Numbered from the stretch's first letter, positions 48,080 to 60,451 are shown. The stretch is 64,000 nucleotides of DNA from Chaenocephalus aceratus (GCA_023974075.1 JAMFTG010000148.1:71001-135000); one strand, 5' to 3'. Translations and numbers: made by a program. The notes: generated by a model from the letters alone, not told the origin.

Positions 48080-49404
48080 AGGCTCTCCTGAGGAGCTCTG
48101 ACTAGTTTTACTCTGCTCTCAATTACCTGTATCTGATTATTGGCTCCAGTGACATCCGGCTTCCTGTTTCTGCACCCTCACACTCTTCCGCCTTGACTCG
48201 TCCTCTTCCTCTCCTCCAGCCACTCTCCACATTACTGCCTATCAGTCTGGGTTTGTCTCGTCTTCTCCTCTTTTTCATCTTTTAGCGTGTCATTATTACC
48301 TAGCAACAGCCATCCATTCCCCCCCCCGCTCTCTCTCACTTCTTTTCATCCGTCTACCACCCCTTCCCTTGACACCTCGACTATCTGGCACATAATCTGG
48401 AGCTAGCGTCGACAAATGAAAGGAGAATACATCATATATAAGTCGTAAGCGGCCTCTGAAATATTACTCGCACTTACCCACTCTGTTTCTCTGTCTGTGC
48501 GTAATAAAGCGACGCACTGTCGTTATTAATAATACACACTATTCTATAGAATAACACATCCAAATAGCTCTTAAAAACCTTTTAGTACCCTCATAACGAG
48601 CGGTGTTTAGCTAACTTGTTCTATTCTCAGGAGTTCACGCAGGATTTCTAAGCCTGAGTGATTTGTAGCCCAGGAATAGATAAGAGGGTAAAACACAATG
48701 GTGCTATAGCTTTATGAAAGCCCTTAATGCTTTACCAGCTGCCAGCGCCTGATATACTGAAGCCTGGCCCGTGTAAATAAAGCTGCACTGCATCGAGACG
48801 TACAGCAAAAAACACGTTTATCTGCTCATTTTTCATACATTAAGCTATTTCGCTTCTGTATACAGAACACGTTTAGATGTCTATTTGTGTCTGGAGATGT
48901 TTCCTAATTTCTAAAATGACCTTATAGCTATCCTGAAAATACTGATTCATTATTGGTAATAGATCTGAGGATGTCACGGGTGTACAAGGAGTGGCCCCAA
49001 AAGCACGAAGGCAGAAAGCAGTAACAAAACAAAATACACACACAAAATAATCTACTCTAATTCTTACCTAACTAAATACTAGAAACATATAACGACCTGA
49101 TCTTCACCTACTGGAACTATAGATGCGGACAATGACTGACAATACTAGGTGGGAAAACCCTGGATAGTGGGGAAAGACATCTGGCAATAGACAAAGGGAG
49201 ACAGGACACTATGTACGAAAGGTAAGTGGACGCAGGGGGAAAACAATCGGGGGTGGGGCAGACACTGACGATGGCGGGACTAACAAAAACATTTAACACA
49301 GTTGCCGACGCACAACAGAGGACTCTGGATTACTCAGAAACAGAGAGATTTGCACGTGTTTTGTCTTCGGTTTGGATAGCGGTCTTCTTCTTTCGTGTAA
49401 CGTT
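48080..49404. other. gene-free stretch
   Basis: No gene was recognised. The part at about 48970-49300 is A/G-rich and may be antisense retroelement debris, but no ends were found. Confidence 0.4.
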
Positions 49405-49714
49405 AGATGTCCAACTCGGTGTCGTGTAGCCATGCCCGCATCTCTGGTCCTAGGTCGAAGAGGCTGGCTTCCGAGGGTGGTCTCTATAAGGGGCAGATGG
49501 TGATTATATGGACAGCGGTCTGCTCAGGGTCACCGCACTCGCATGCCGCACTGTCCGCCAAGCCCCACGTCTTCATCGAGGTTTTAAAGCGACCCAGTTC
49601 GTAGACGGTTTCAGAGCGGTCCGCTGCCGGCGCGGTAGGGTCGTCTCCTCCAATGGCGCCATCTCCCGGGTCCCAGATGTAACGGTGGATTCGGGAGGGC
49701 CCGCTGACTCCCAC
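49405..49714 (-). mobile_element. LINE ORF2 C-terminal fragment with a nonsense change
   Basis: On the minus strand the frame encodes the cysteine-histidine tail common at the C-terminus of fish LINE reverse transcriptases: WGLADSAACECGDPEQT, then HIITICPL. A TAG then occurs where an aromatic residue is usual. The same frame continues beyond it as RPPSEASLFDLGPEMRAWLH. This is a dead, truncated copy with one in-frame stop. Its upstream end directly abuts the 117-bp array. Confidence 0.75.
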
Positions 49715-49734
49715 TCCTGTTTTCCTCCTTGTGT

Positions 49735-50650
49735 CTTGTCTGGTCCTACTTCCTTTGTCTGCCTTCTGTCGTTAGCTTCCCTGGTGTGTCTGATTGTCTC
49801 ATTGTGTTCACCTGTTGCCCTCGTGGTTCTCCTCCCCTGCCCAGCTGTGTCTTGTCTGGTCCTACTTCCTGTGTCTGCCTTCCTGTCGTTAGCTTCCCTG
49901 GTGTGTCTGATTGTCTCATTGTGTTCACCTGTTGCCCTCGTGGTTCTCCTCCCCTGCCCAGCTGTGTCTTGTCTGGTCCTACTTCCTGTGTCTGCCTCCC
50001 TGTCGTTAGTTTCCCTGGTGTGTCTGATTGTCTCATTGTGTTCACCTGTTGCCCTCGTGGTTCTCCTCCCTGCCCAGCTGTGTCTTGTCTGGTCCTACTT
50101 CCTGTGTCTGCCTTCCTGTCGTTAGCTTCCCTGATGTGTCTGATTGTGTCTCATTGTGTTCACCTGTTGCCCTCGTGGTTCTCCTCCCCTGCCCAGCTGT
50201 GTCTTGTCTGGTCCTACTTCCTGTGTCTGCCTTCCTGTCGTTAGCTTCCCTGGAGTGTCTGATTGTCTCATTGTGTTCACCTGTTGCCCTTGTGGTTCTC
50301 CTCCCCTGCCCAGCTGTGTCTTGTCTGGTCCTACTTCCTGTGTCTGCCTTCCTGTCGTTAGCTTCCCTGGTGTGTCAGATTGTCTCATTGTGTTCACCTG
50401 TTGCCCTCGTGGTTCTCCTCCCCTGCCCAGCTGTGTCTTGTCTGGTCCTACTTCCTGTGTCTGCCTTCCTGTCGTTAGCTTCCCTGGTGTGTCTGATTGC
50501 CTCATTGTGTTCACCTGTTGCCCTCGTGGTTCTCCCCCCTGCCCAGCTGTGTCTTGTCTGGTCCCACTTCCTGTGTCTGCCTTCCTGTCGTTAGCTTCCC
50601 TGGTGTGTCTGATTGTCTCATTGTGTTCACCTGTTGCCCCTGCCCAGCTG
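49735..50650. repeat. 117-bp minisatellite, about 8 copies
   Basis: The unit passes through CCTGTGTCTGCCTTCCTGTC, GTTAGCTTCCCTGGTGTGTC, ATTGTGTTCACCTGTTGCCC, CCCAGCTGTGTCTTGTCTGG. The period (39 codons) keeps frames open on both strands. A few copies differ by small indels, for example GTGTCTCATTG near 50147. Confidence 0.95.
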
Positions 50651-50975
50651 TGTCTTGTCCCGTGATTACCCTTCTGTGTGTTTAGTCTTCCCCTGTGCTC
50701 CATGTCTGTTCGTCGTCGTTTCATGTCACCGTCACCTGTCGGCTCTTCGTGTCCATGTCCCCTGCCTCGTCTATGCTCGTCCGTGTCTCCTGCCTGTTCC
50801 CATCTGTAAGTGTGTTCCTGTCGGTCGTGCTCTCCGGTTTTGGTTTTGTTAATTAGTTTCTTGTCTTCGTTTTTTTTTATATTAAACCTCGCTTTTTGTT
50901 AACAAACCTTTTTGTATGTTTTAGCTGCACTTGGGTGCTATTTCCCCACCCTGACATCTTGATTATTAAAAGACA
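50651..50975 (+). mobile_element. possible LTR or retroelement 3' end
   Basis: C/T-rich sequence leads to ATATTAAACC, then GTTAACAAACC, then GCACTTGGGTGC and CCACCCTGACA. This layout resembles the ends of fish Ty3-like LTRs. The 117-bp array upstream may be an expansion within the same element. No second LTR, primer site or protein frame was seen. Confidence 0.3.
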
Positions 50976-51720
50976 AGGCACTGAACACATGTCCCTGTTG
51001 CACACACAGAATGATTGACACCCAGTCACATATTGAAATAATTGAACCCATGCTCATTCACAAGAAACCTGCACATTTCGTTCCTCGTATTACGCTGCTG
51101 TGTGATAAGCAAGGCGAAGGCAAAGTGTTGCACATCTTGTTGCTCATGAATTATAATCTATTTGACAGCCACACAAGATGCTGCGAGTCTGCCAGAATAT
51201 TTCCAAACCCGACTGCTTTATTAAAACCCTGCAAAATGGAGGTGGAGAATAAGTGATCGTGCAAAGGAAAAAGCTTCAATTTAACGCCGTAGATGTGTCT
51301 GCCATAACTCAAGGTATATTTATTCGGACTGTTTTCTATTTCACATCCATCCGTACCTCTGTGTGTGCAGCCATGCCAGAGTCAGACCCGTGCACGCAGA
51401 CATACCTTCACTTCACTGAGGTGAGGTGAAAGTTCACCTAATTAAATCACACCAGCTGTTCTCCTCTGACAGGGGGGTGGCACCTCCTCAGACCCGATAT
51501 CCTCCTCACTGAAATCACACATCAGCCATCGGCCTCCACCTCCCCCCCCCGTTATTCTCGTGTCTTTCTCCTCCCTCTGTATGTCATGCTGTCGCTTCCC
51601 TCTCCCCCCTTCTTCCTTCCCTTACCTCCCTCCCTCTCTCCTTGTCACCTGCCTCCTCCGCCCACACAGCAGAGAAGCAGCGAGATAACACCCGGACAGT
51701 CAGACACCTCATTTATCAGC
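50976..51720. other. gene-free stretch
   Basis: No gene recognised. Pyrimidine-rich at about 51540-51660. Confidence 0.45.
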
Positions 51721-51721
51721 T

Positions 51722-51844
<123 letters not shown>

Positions 51845-52384
51845 GCCTCAGCAACAGGCTTCAGACACCAGGACACTTCGTCAGCAGACACAATCTACAC
51901 AATCTGCAGGAAAGTCAACACACACATTTCTCAGCTTCTAAATAAACATATATTTGCACATCCATTTGAATTATTTTTCGGTATAGCAGCAGGCTTTGTT
52001 ATCAGGATACAACAAAAGAAAACTGTATTCCTTTACAGTTACAGAAAAAATATGTTTTCCGATCAGATGGATATGTTACACGGCGCACACAATTTTGCGT
52101 TGTGGTTCAACAGATTACACATAATGGCATTATTATGTATCAGGATACAAAAGGTGAAAAAAAGATTAGATAGCTACACATACATATACATTAATAGAAA
52201 TGGGGACTTATAGCAGGATTACAATGTTACGATACATTACAAATAATGGTAGATATGTTACGTTGTGCTCATGTCTCGTGCACTTTCATATGCTGGCTCA
52301 CTGCATGAATATGATTATAGAAAAGCAGACATTTTTAAACTTTCCTTCGGTTACATCGATCAAAAAGCTCTTTATACTTCTCAA
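51845..52384. other. gene-free stretch
   Basis: AT-rich. Nothing recognised. Confidence 0.4.
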
Positions 52385-52500
52385 AAAAATCCTCTTTTCA
52401 CCCTCTGTCTGAAACCAGAGCCCAGTCTGCTCTGATTGGTCAACCGCTTAAAGATGTCCCGCCCCCTTAGCCTATTGCGTAGCCTACAATGTGTTGGCGC
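52385..52500 (-). mobile_element. fragment of the 28-kb TTAA-type element
   Basis: CACCCTCTGTCTGAAACCAG, AGCCCAGTCTGCTCTGATTG and GATGTCCCGCCCCCTTAGCC are reverse complements of the segment at 28085-28195. Here there is no 57-bp expansion. Confidence 0.75.
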
Positions 52501-53129
52501 GCTAGCCAACAGAAGCGCGAGTGTTACACAGTGATGTCAGTATGTTACAGAAGTAATCCTTAACTTGTGATACTTAGTTAAGGTTACTTCTTGTTGTACA
52601 GATAATTAGTGTTTGTAACCTTGACAACCGTGGCAGCATTCAGATGTTAAGGCTCTTCCCTTTTGATATTTTGATCTGAATGCGAGAGGAGAACACAACA
52701 CAAAGGGTGGTGGATGATATAATTGCTGTCCCCCTGCTCCCGGTATTCTCTTGATATGAAGTAGAGCTTGTTATGATGGAGATGTTAGCATGTAGCCCTC
52801 CATCAGTATGCTAATGTTTCACTTCAGAGGCAGCACGGAGTCATTATCCTCACCTCTCGTGTAAAGACAGCTACCTGTGATGTAGGTGAGGAGCCTCGCA
52901 ATTACTTTATTATACGTGTGTTGATACGCTGTGAAAATCCACCGTGTTCTGAATTATACCAGATGCAAATTCTCACTGAATGTTTCCTCGCTTTTGGTAA
53001 GCCGAGTTTGTGTCTCGTGGTCTCTCGTCCATAGTTTTGTGATATCTTACAAAAAGTGAGCTCGTCAAGTTATGCTTTTTCCTTTGGATGTCCAGAAACA
53101 CATTCCATTAACCCAGCTTCCCCGAATGT
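52501..53129. other. gene-free stretch
   Basis: No gene or clear repeat end. Confidence 0.4.
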
Positions 53130-54366
53130 CTTTCTTTGTGGTGTCTGTATACGCCGGGATCCGGAGTCGTGGACGATCCTGCGGTCCTGAGTCCTGCATC
53201 GCGAGCCCTGGATCTTGAGTCGTGGCTGTGGTCCTGGATCATCGGTCCCTGGATGGATATCCTCGTGGATTCATCTTCCTGTTATACACACATGCATTTC
53301 CAAACATCTGGACTACCGATGTTGCAAATGTATTATCTTTTCAATTTACACACGGCATCTATTGCACGTCTGTCCGTCCTGGAGAGGATCCTCCTCTGCT
53401 GCTCTCCCTGAGGTTTCTCCCAGGTTCCCTTAAAACTGTGGGGTTTCTCCGGAAGTGTTTCCTTGTACGATGTGAGGGTCTAAGGACAGAGGGTCTGAGG
53501 ACAGAGGGTCTAAGGACAGAGGATCTGAGGACAGAGGGTCTGAGAACAGAGGGTCTGAGGACAGAGGGTCTAAGGACAGAGGGTCTGAGGACAGAGGGTC
53601 TGAGGACAGAGGGTCTGAGGACAGAGGGTCTAAGGACAGAGGGTCTAAGGACAGAGGGTCTGAGGACAGAGGATCTGAGGACAGAGGGTCTGAGGACAGA
53701 GGGTCTGAGGACAGAGGGTCTAAGGACAGAGGATCTGAGGACAGAGGGTCTGAGAACAGAGGGTCTGAGGACAGAGGGTCTAAGGACAGAGGGTCTGAGG
53801 ACAGAGGGTCTGAGGACAGAGGGTCTGAGGACAGAGGGTCTAAGGACAGAGGGTCTAAGGACAGAGGGTCTGAGGACAGAGGATCTGAGGACAGAGGGTC
53901 TGAGGACAGAGGGTCTGAGGACAGAGGGTCTAAGGACAGAGGATCTGAGGACAGAGGGTCTGAGGACAGAGGGTCTGAGGACAGAGGGTCTGACGACAGA
54001 GGGTCTGAGGACAGAGGGTCTAAGGACAGAGGGTCTAAGGACAGAGGGTCTGAGGACAGAGGATCTAAGGACAGAGGGTCTAAGGACAGAGGGTCTAAGG
54101 ACAGAGGGTCTGAGGACAGAGGGTCTGAGGACAGAGGGTCTGACGACAGAGGGTCTGACGACAGAGGGTCTAAGGACAGAGGGTCTAAGGACAGAGGGTC
54201 TGAGGACAGAGGATCTAAGGACAGAGGGTCTAAGGACAGAGGGTCTAAGGACAGAGGGTCTGAGGACAGAGGATCTAAGGACAGAGGGTCTAAGGACAGA
54301 GGGTCTAAGGACAGAGGGTCTGAGGACAGAGGATCTAAGGACAGAGGGTCTAAGGACAGAGGGTAA
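53130..54366 (-). mobile_element. dispersed teleost repeat with a 15-bp array, copy B
   Basis: Inverted relative to the copy at 35.7-36.3 kb, with the shared segments CACGGCATCTATTGCACGTC, CTCCCTGAGGTTTCTCCCAG and GGAAGTGTTTCCTTGTACGA. It extends about 200 bp farther on the left (from about 53130), with CCTGGATC/CCTGAGTC words repeated there. No gene content. Confidence 0.7.
53474..54364. repeat. 15-bp minisatellite, about 60 copies, with higher-order repeats
   Basis: The unit is GGGTCTRAGGACAGA, the reverse complement of the 35.7-kb unit. A 60-bp four-unit block is repeated identically at 54181, 54241 and 54301. The GAGAACAGA variant near 53540 and 53750 marks a 210-bp (14-unit) duplication. 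Frames stay open throughout because the unit is 5 codons. Confidence 0.97.
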
Positions 54367-54706
54367 ATTACTACTGATATGACTTTACATCCACACATTA
54401 GTGATAGGAAACTACTCAGAGATGTAAATACTGGACTTGAATCCATTTAAGACATTTCATTCTCACCATATGTTAAAAACGAGTTGTTGGACAGAGCGTC
54501 CATTTAATGTGAGTTATAACTGAATGTCTGTGTTTGGTTCGTTTATGTTTTGCTGACCTTTCAGTTCAGCGTGAAAGATCTGAAGGCCTACATTAAAGAA
54601 ACGATGTCATTGCTACTGCGTTCTTCTTTCTGCCTGTTTCAACATCGCTCAACATTTCACTGCTACCAGGAGGAGCCACACGTCTCTAATGTCCTCAACA
54701 CTTGAT
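54367..54706. other. spacer
   Basis: Nothing recognised. Confidence 0.4.
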
Positions 54707-54710
54707 TTAA

Positions 54711-55915
54711 AGGTCCCCTATTATGCAAAATCCACTTCTACATGTCTCTTCTACATCAACATGTGTCCCCTCTTCTCCATGTCTCTTCTACATCAACATG
54801 TGTCCCCTCTTCTCCATGTCTCTTCTACATCAACATGTGTCCCCTCTTCTTCATGTCTCTTCTACATCAACATGTGTCCCCTCTTCTTCATGTCTCTTCT
54901 ACATCAACATGTGTCCCCTCTTCTCCATGTCTCTTCTACATCAACATGTGTCCCCTCTTCTACATGTCTCTCCTACATCAACATGTGTCCCCTCTTCTTC
55001 ATGTCTCTTCTACATCAACATGTGTCCCCTCTTCTCCATGTCTCTTCTACATCAACATGTGTCCCCTCTTCTCCATGTCTCTTCTACATCAACATGTGTC
55101 CCCTCTTCTTCATGTCTCTTCTACATCAACATGCGTCCCCTCTTCTTCACGTCTCTTCTACATCAACATGTGTCCCCTCTTCTTCACGTCTCTTCTACAT
55201 CAACATGTGTCCCCTCTTCTTCACGTCTCTTCTACATCAACATGTGTCCCCTCTTCTCCATGTCTCTTCTACATCAACATGTGTCCCCTCTTCTTCATGT
55301 CTCTTCTACATCAACATGTGTCCCCTCTTATTCATGTCTCTCCTACATCAACATGTGTCCCCTCTTCTTCATGTCTCTTCTACATCAACATGTGTCCCCT
55401 CTTCTCCATGTCTCTTCTACATCAACATGTGTCCCCTCTTCCTCATGTCTCCTCTACATCAACATGTGTCCCCTCTTCTTCATGTCTCTTCTACATCAAC
55501 ATGTGTCCCCTCTGTGGAAAGAGACTCTGAAAGTTTCAGGAACAAAGATTTTCTCTCTTTTTGATCCATTTCTATAAAAACCTGTCTGAAAATGAGCTGA
55601 TCAGATTTTGGCCACTTGATGATGTCATAACGATGTGTTGTCTTGTGTAACCATTAGCCAATCAGCAACAAGCTAACCCCCCCCCCCCCCTTAGCACCTG
55701 AATCTCCTCTAGAGCACCATTGAGTTCTTTGTAACCAGATGTCTCTCAGAGGGGCGTGGGGAGGGGCTCCTTATCTTCATCTAAAGTAACAGACAGAGAA
55801 TCAGCACTTTGGAAACAGGGCTGAAACAGAGGGGATTATGGGTAATGCTGCAATGATCTGTCTGGTGTTTCAGCCAATCAGATATATTGATGAGAAACAG
55901 TGTAACAGGGGACCT
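54711..55915. mobile_element. TTAA-flanked inverted-repeat element with a minisatellite
   Basis: The left end is AGGTCCCCTATTATGC. The reverse complement of the right end is AGGTCCCCTGTT. Both are flanked by TTAA (54707-54710 and 55916-55919). TTAA targets are used by piggyBac and Kolobok transposons, and an RRGG-like terminus fits Kolobok better (inference). There is no transposase. Non-array parts include GGCCACTTGATGATGTCATA, GCCAATCAGCAACAAGC and a C14 run (55677-55690). Confidence 0.75.
54741..55515. repeat. 37-bp minisatellite, about 21 copies
   Basis: The unit reads ATGTCTCTTCTACATCAACA then TGTGTCCCCTCTTCTYC. Since 37 is not a multiple of three, the same peptide motif cycles through all three + frames, all open. 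It lies within the TTAA-flanked element. Confidence 0.97.
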
Positions 55916-55919
55916 TTAA

Positions 55920-57750
55920 GAGCATTACAGGTGCAGGTCGCCCTACATGAGTGTTCGGTGACGGACCGGTTAAACAGTAGGAGACATCGACTCTGCAGCC
56001 GTCTCTCAGCCCTCAGTCCTCTCCGTCTACTTCTCCCTCTCTCCCAGGCCCACCCTCCACTGCACCAACCTGTCCGTCCATCCATCGGATTGACAGGTTA
56101 TGAGCCAACCCCTGCATAAATGACTCCGACACACTAGGAATCCGGAGCAGCTGGCTTCAATCAATCTCACTTAAACTATTCTCCGTCGCCAGCGCGCCCC
56201 GTAATGCCGCGGCAGCAGAGAAGGCCGCGCCACAGTAATGTCATCAAATCTCTTCTGTGGGGACGGGGCGATCGCTCTCCCGCAGAACGGAGGGGAAGTG
56301 AAGGGGGGGAGGGGGAGGAAATTGTGCTTTTTATTTGAGTGTTCGGATGGCGAAAGCAATCATGGACGAAGCGATACAGTAGGTACAGTGTCGCCCGTCA
56401 GTAAAAGCTCATAACGGCAGCTGTGATTCCGTTAATAGGGGCGATAAAAGCGAACAGACATAGTAATCTGTGTTTGGACTGGCGGTGGGAAAGCCCTCGG
56501 GCGTGTGTCATCACAAACCGTGGAGAAGAATCACTCGCGGTGTGCGGACATGGCTTCCTTTGTTCCAGGTCTGCTGTCATGGGGGACGTAAAAAAATGTA
56601 ACCCACAATCCCTCAGTGGTGAACAAGTGAACTTTCATTATTGCCCGTTCTGTCGAGCCACAAATAACTTCACACGAGAGACGGGGTGATTGATACTCTT
56701 CATCATCTCCGCCCCCCTACCCAAGCCCTCTAATTTAATTCCAAATAACGAAGAAGCCGTGTCCCCCATACCAAGGAAGTCAAGTCCCCGATGGAGCGAC
56801 GCTATTGATCCGTCAAACCTCATGCATTTCTCTGTCAGACCCGACGAAGAACAACAACGCCGTTGCAATCGACTCAAAGACAGATTTGCCGTGCGGCGTC
56901 CGGGCGCACAGAGGAAGCCCCCCCCCCCAGATAAATGCTTAATTCCAGCCTCATTATAATGAATCTGACCCTCCCTTCACAGCAGCTTCACTTCACTGTC
57001 CTTTTCCGACGGTACCTACCAGTCAGCATCCTTCCCTCCACTCCGGAATAGTCATCATTTTTGAAACCACAGAGGTACAATCGGCCCCGACCAGGAAGCC
57101 CCCGGACTCTGAACGAAGCACTTTTATGTCGAAAAAGCCCAGCAGCCTCCTCGCGCCGCGTGCAGGAGAAAACATCGACGGTTGCTTCGCAGACCCCTCC
57201 AGTCTGTGTGCATTTTAGCAGGGCTTCACATTTATCACATCAAAGACGCAGCAAATTGCTACATAATTAAGTCTGGAGAAATTCTGCCAAGGCTGCAGAA
57301 AACACAAAAAGGTGAAGGAGGGGGGGGAACACATACTGTCTTAATTTCGCCACAAAATGAAGACTTTATTGCACGGAATTATTCAAGGCGGAGAACAAAA
57401 GTTTTTAAAGACACAACATCTTTTCATGCACTGAAAATCATTCAGAGCGAGAGGAAAGAAAACATAAAAGTTTTTATTAGATAATGCATCGTTCGCGTAT
57501 TCAAACATTACATTTCAGATTCTTGACACATTTTTTTGTTCATTTTTCATTTTCTTAAAGTACATATTTTGTTCTTATTACCTTACCTTTCCTTTACACT
57601 AGTGTCTCACCTTTAAGGCAAATCTATATACATATTTTTAAATTAAATGTAACTTCTTATTAGGCATTTTACTTCCACTTGTTTGCATGAAAGTCTTTAT
57701 TTAATTTGATCTTTATTGTATATTTTAATTCACCTTCTTGTGTTACTCAA
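55920..57750. other. gene-free stretch
   Basis: No gene was recognised. About 56160-56960 has relatively high CpG and several AATTA/GATTGAT words, and might be regulatory. Frames at 56423-56689 and 56690-56959 show no family features. Confidence 0.4.
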
Positions 57751-58260
57751 TTCAAATTCAAAACCTTTATTCATCCAGGTGAAATCCCAAGGGAGACCTG
57801 CAGCAGTAGGTTCCACAAGAAGACATAAAACATAAACAACAGAACAACAAAAGGACATCATACAGCAACATGTACAGGGATTACAATTTACATATCTAAC
57901 CACATGTACAGGTACCAACAGCATCTGAGTGAGTAGCATCCAACCGAGCTTTAAAAACATGTAGTGGAACCAGCTTGGTAATTTTCCATTCTTTTTGCAG
58001 ACTGTTCCATGTTAGTGGAGCTGCATCTAAAAGCTTTCTTCCCAGAGACAGTCCTAGCACTTGGCACATTTAATAAAACCACAGCATGCGATCTCCGGCA
58101 ATACGTACTTTCAATTCTCCGAGAGATCAGGAGCAGATATAAGATGGAAGTTTATCCAGCATGGCTTTGTGAATGAAAAGGTACCAGTGACTGAGCCTCC
58201 GTACAGGAAGTGATGGCAGAACCGCCTTGGTGTACAGGGTACAGTGATGCGTAAGGGCTT
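57750..58260 (-). mobile_element. LINE 3' fragment (L2/CR1-group-like)
   Basis: On the minus strand a degraded frame still shows a KKAFRCS block, then a TWNSLQKEWKITKLVPL stretch when frameshifts are allowed, like the C-terminal AP-x-x-WN-x-L motif of LINE ORFs. It is followed by CACCTGGATGAATAAAGG and a TTTGAATTTGAATTGAG tail at 57750. Several stops and frame changes show it is dead. Confidence 0.6.
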
Positions 58261-58301
58261 TACAGTTTAAATAATATTACTATGAATAATTGTATTTCTA
58301 T

Positions 58302-59655
58302 TAGAGATGTCCCGATCCGATCACGTGATTTTCAAAAGATCGGAATCGGGAGAAAAAAATCGGGGATCGGGATTTTTTTTTTTTAATAAAATATTTGTAT
58401 TCTTTTTTTTAATGTTACAAAGCAAAAATGACCATGTTCACGTCTTAAAGTCATCCTGAGGCCTTAGTTTTGGTTTAAAATGACACAACATCATGCATGT
58501 GTTGCTTCTCTTGGGCTTGTTTTCAGACCTGGTTGCTTATTCCTCTCAAAGCTGGCAACAGAGCTTTAGACGAATCTTCCACCGCTTCCAACGCTTCTCT
58601 GCCCGTTGACTTTGAATGGGATGACGTCACTTTGCCTCGCTTTTCGCCGAACTGCATTGTGGGGGAGCGAAGCGAAGATTTCCAGGATTTCCAGGATTCA
58701 AAAGTTGAGCAATGTTCAACTTTTGAAGCTGAGCTGGAAGCGCCAGCCAATCAAACACGTTTATGCAAATCTGACAGTCGAAGCGCTAGCCAATCAAACC
58801 GCGTGTAAGCAGGGAGAGCCAGACCGCAGTTCATTTCCTCATATTCCAAACGAGAAGTTACGGGAGCAAATCACCCGGTTCTTTACGACCAGAACTATTA
58901 CCGGGATACAAACCAGCATGGAGGGAGGTGGCAGAGGCAGTGGGGAAACTGGTAGGGTTTCGCCTGTTCGGGGAGTTTATATATATATATATTGCTCGCA
59001 TAAAATCCCCGGGGTTTTTTGCTTTGCATGTCGGGGGCGGGAGATTCATGTGATTGGTTGTTGGTCGCGTTGCTCGCAAAAAAATCCCCAAGCTGTCAGA
59101 CACGCCCAGCTCCAAGATGTTCAAGATTTTTGAAAAGCTGCTGTGTGGACGTACCGTAATAGTAGCAGCAAGCTAACGAGAGGCTACGTTCAGCTGGTGA
59201 CTCGGGAGTCGGGACAGAGAAAATGTCAGGAGTTTGGAAGCATTATGAAATTGAAAGCGAAGGCAGTGTAACAGCCAGATGCAATGTTTGCAAGGCAGAG
59301 GTTCTGCGTGGTGGAAAGAACAGAGCTACGTTCAACACGACCAATCTAATACGCCACCTGAGAAACAAACACCAACAACAACACGGCGAGTACACAGCGG
59401 CCACTCAGGGTAACGGCACGGAAACAACCGACACTTTCAGAGACTTTCAAAAGGAAAGAGAAACTGCCCCAGAACAGAGAAAAGGCCAAAAACATAGCAG
59501 CCCAGATAGCTGAACTCCTCGCGTTGGATGACCAGCCGTTATCTGTTACCTTTCTCTCTTAACGCATAAAGATCGGATCGGGAAAAATCGGTATCGGCAG
59601 ATTGTCAAAATCAAATGATCGGAATCGGATCGGGAGCAAAAAAAGGTGATCCCTA
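58302..59655 (+). mobile_element. hAT element with a BED-finger remnant
   Basis: The left end is TAGAGATGTCCCGATCCGAT. The reverse complement of the right end begins TAGGGATCACC and then shares GATCCGAT/CGGAATCGG words. Flanks ATTTCTAT (58294-58301) and ATTTCTCT (59656-59663) match 7/8. The only coding remnant is the N-terminal part of a transposase at 59223-59513. The rest has been lost by internal deletion, making this a 1354-bp non-autonomous derivative. Confidence 0.85.
59223..59513 (+). pseudogene. truncated hAT transposase, BED-type zinc finger only
   Basis: The 96-residue frame opens MSGVWKHYEIE, a classic BED start. C-x2-C follows (CNVC, about residues 20-23), then FNTTNLIRHLRNKH with H-x4-H. 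BED fingers bind DNA at the N-terminus of Ac/ZBED-type hAT transposases. After about residue 80 the frame shifts. A neighbouring frame continues as NIAAQIAELLALDDQPLSV, which matches the next conserved part of these transposases, before all similarity stops at about 59550. The catalytic RNase-H-like core and dimerisation region are absent. It could still make a small BED protein able to bind element ends, but expression is unknown. Confidence 0.8.
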
Positions 59656-59663
59656 ATTTCTCT

Positions 59664-59975
59664 ATATATTTTTCATTTCTCAAATCGACCCGATTCGCCT
59701 TTAATGCCTTTTCATTTCCTTCCCTATATATTTGCATATAGAATAATGTGCACATTTTTATTTTATCGCCTCAGATTCACACGTTCTTATCAACATGTTT
59801 TATGTATTTTTCACGTTAGTGCATTTCTAAAACGGAGCAGCGAAACCCAAATGTGATCCTGTACATTCTTCAGCGTTCTGTTTCCCCTCCTTTATGCGTG
59901 TAGACCCCGATTTCACGAGATGCCAGTTCCCACGATGCTTTGCTCAAACAGCTTCGCTCAGCAACCAGTGGAGAC
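59664..59975. other. spacer before the CA tract
   Basis: Nothing recognised. Confidence 0.4.
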
Positions 59976-59977
59976 AC

Positions 59978-59979
<2 letters not shown>

Positions 59980-60026
<47 letters not shown>

Positions 60027-60039
60027 GCACGCTCGCACG

Positions 60040-60079
<40 letters not shown>

Positions 60080-60096
60080 GGGAAAATACAGTACGT

Positions 60097-60153
<57 letters not shown>

Positions 60154-60233
60154 GGGAAAATACAGTACGTCCACACACACACACACACACACACTCACTC
60201 ACTCACTCACTCACTCACTCACTCACTCACTCA

Positions 60234-60302
<69 letters not shown>

Positions 60303-60326
60303 GGAAAATACAGTACGTCACACACA

Positions 60327-60416
<90 letters not shown>

Positions 60417-60451
60417 TCACTCACTCACTCACTCACTCACTCACTCACACA

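Noticed and set aside
49508..50724. Cys/Val/Leu-rich frames resembling membrane proteins
   Set aside because: They come from the 117-bp repeat (39 codons) and are open in several frames. The apparent hydrophobicity is a by-product of the CT-rich unit.
54689..55577. Three overlapping ~280-codon frames
   Set aside because: A 37-bp unit shifts frame each copy, so the same motif appears in all three frames. No evidence for a gene.
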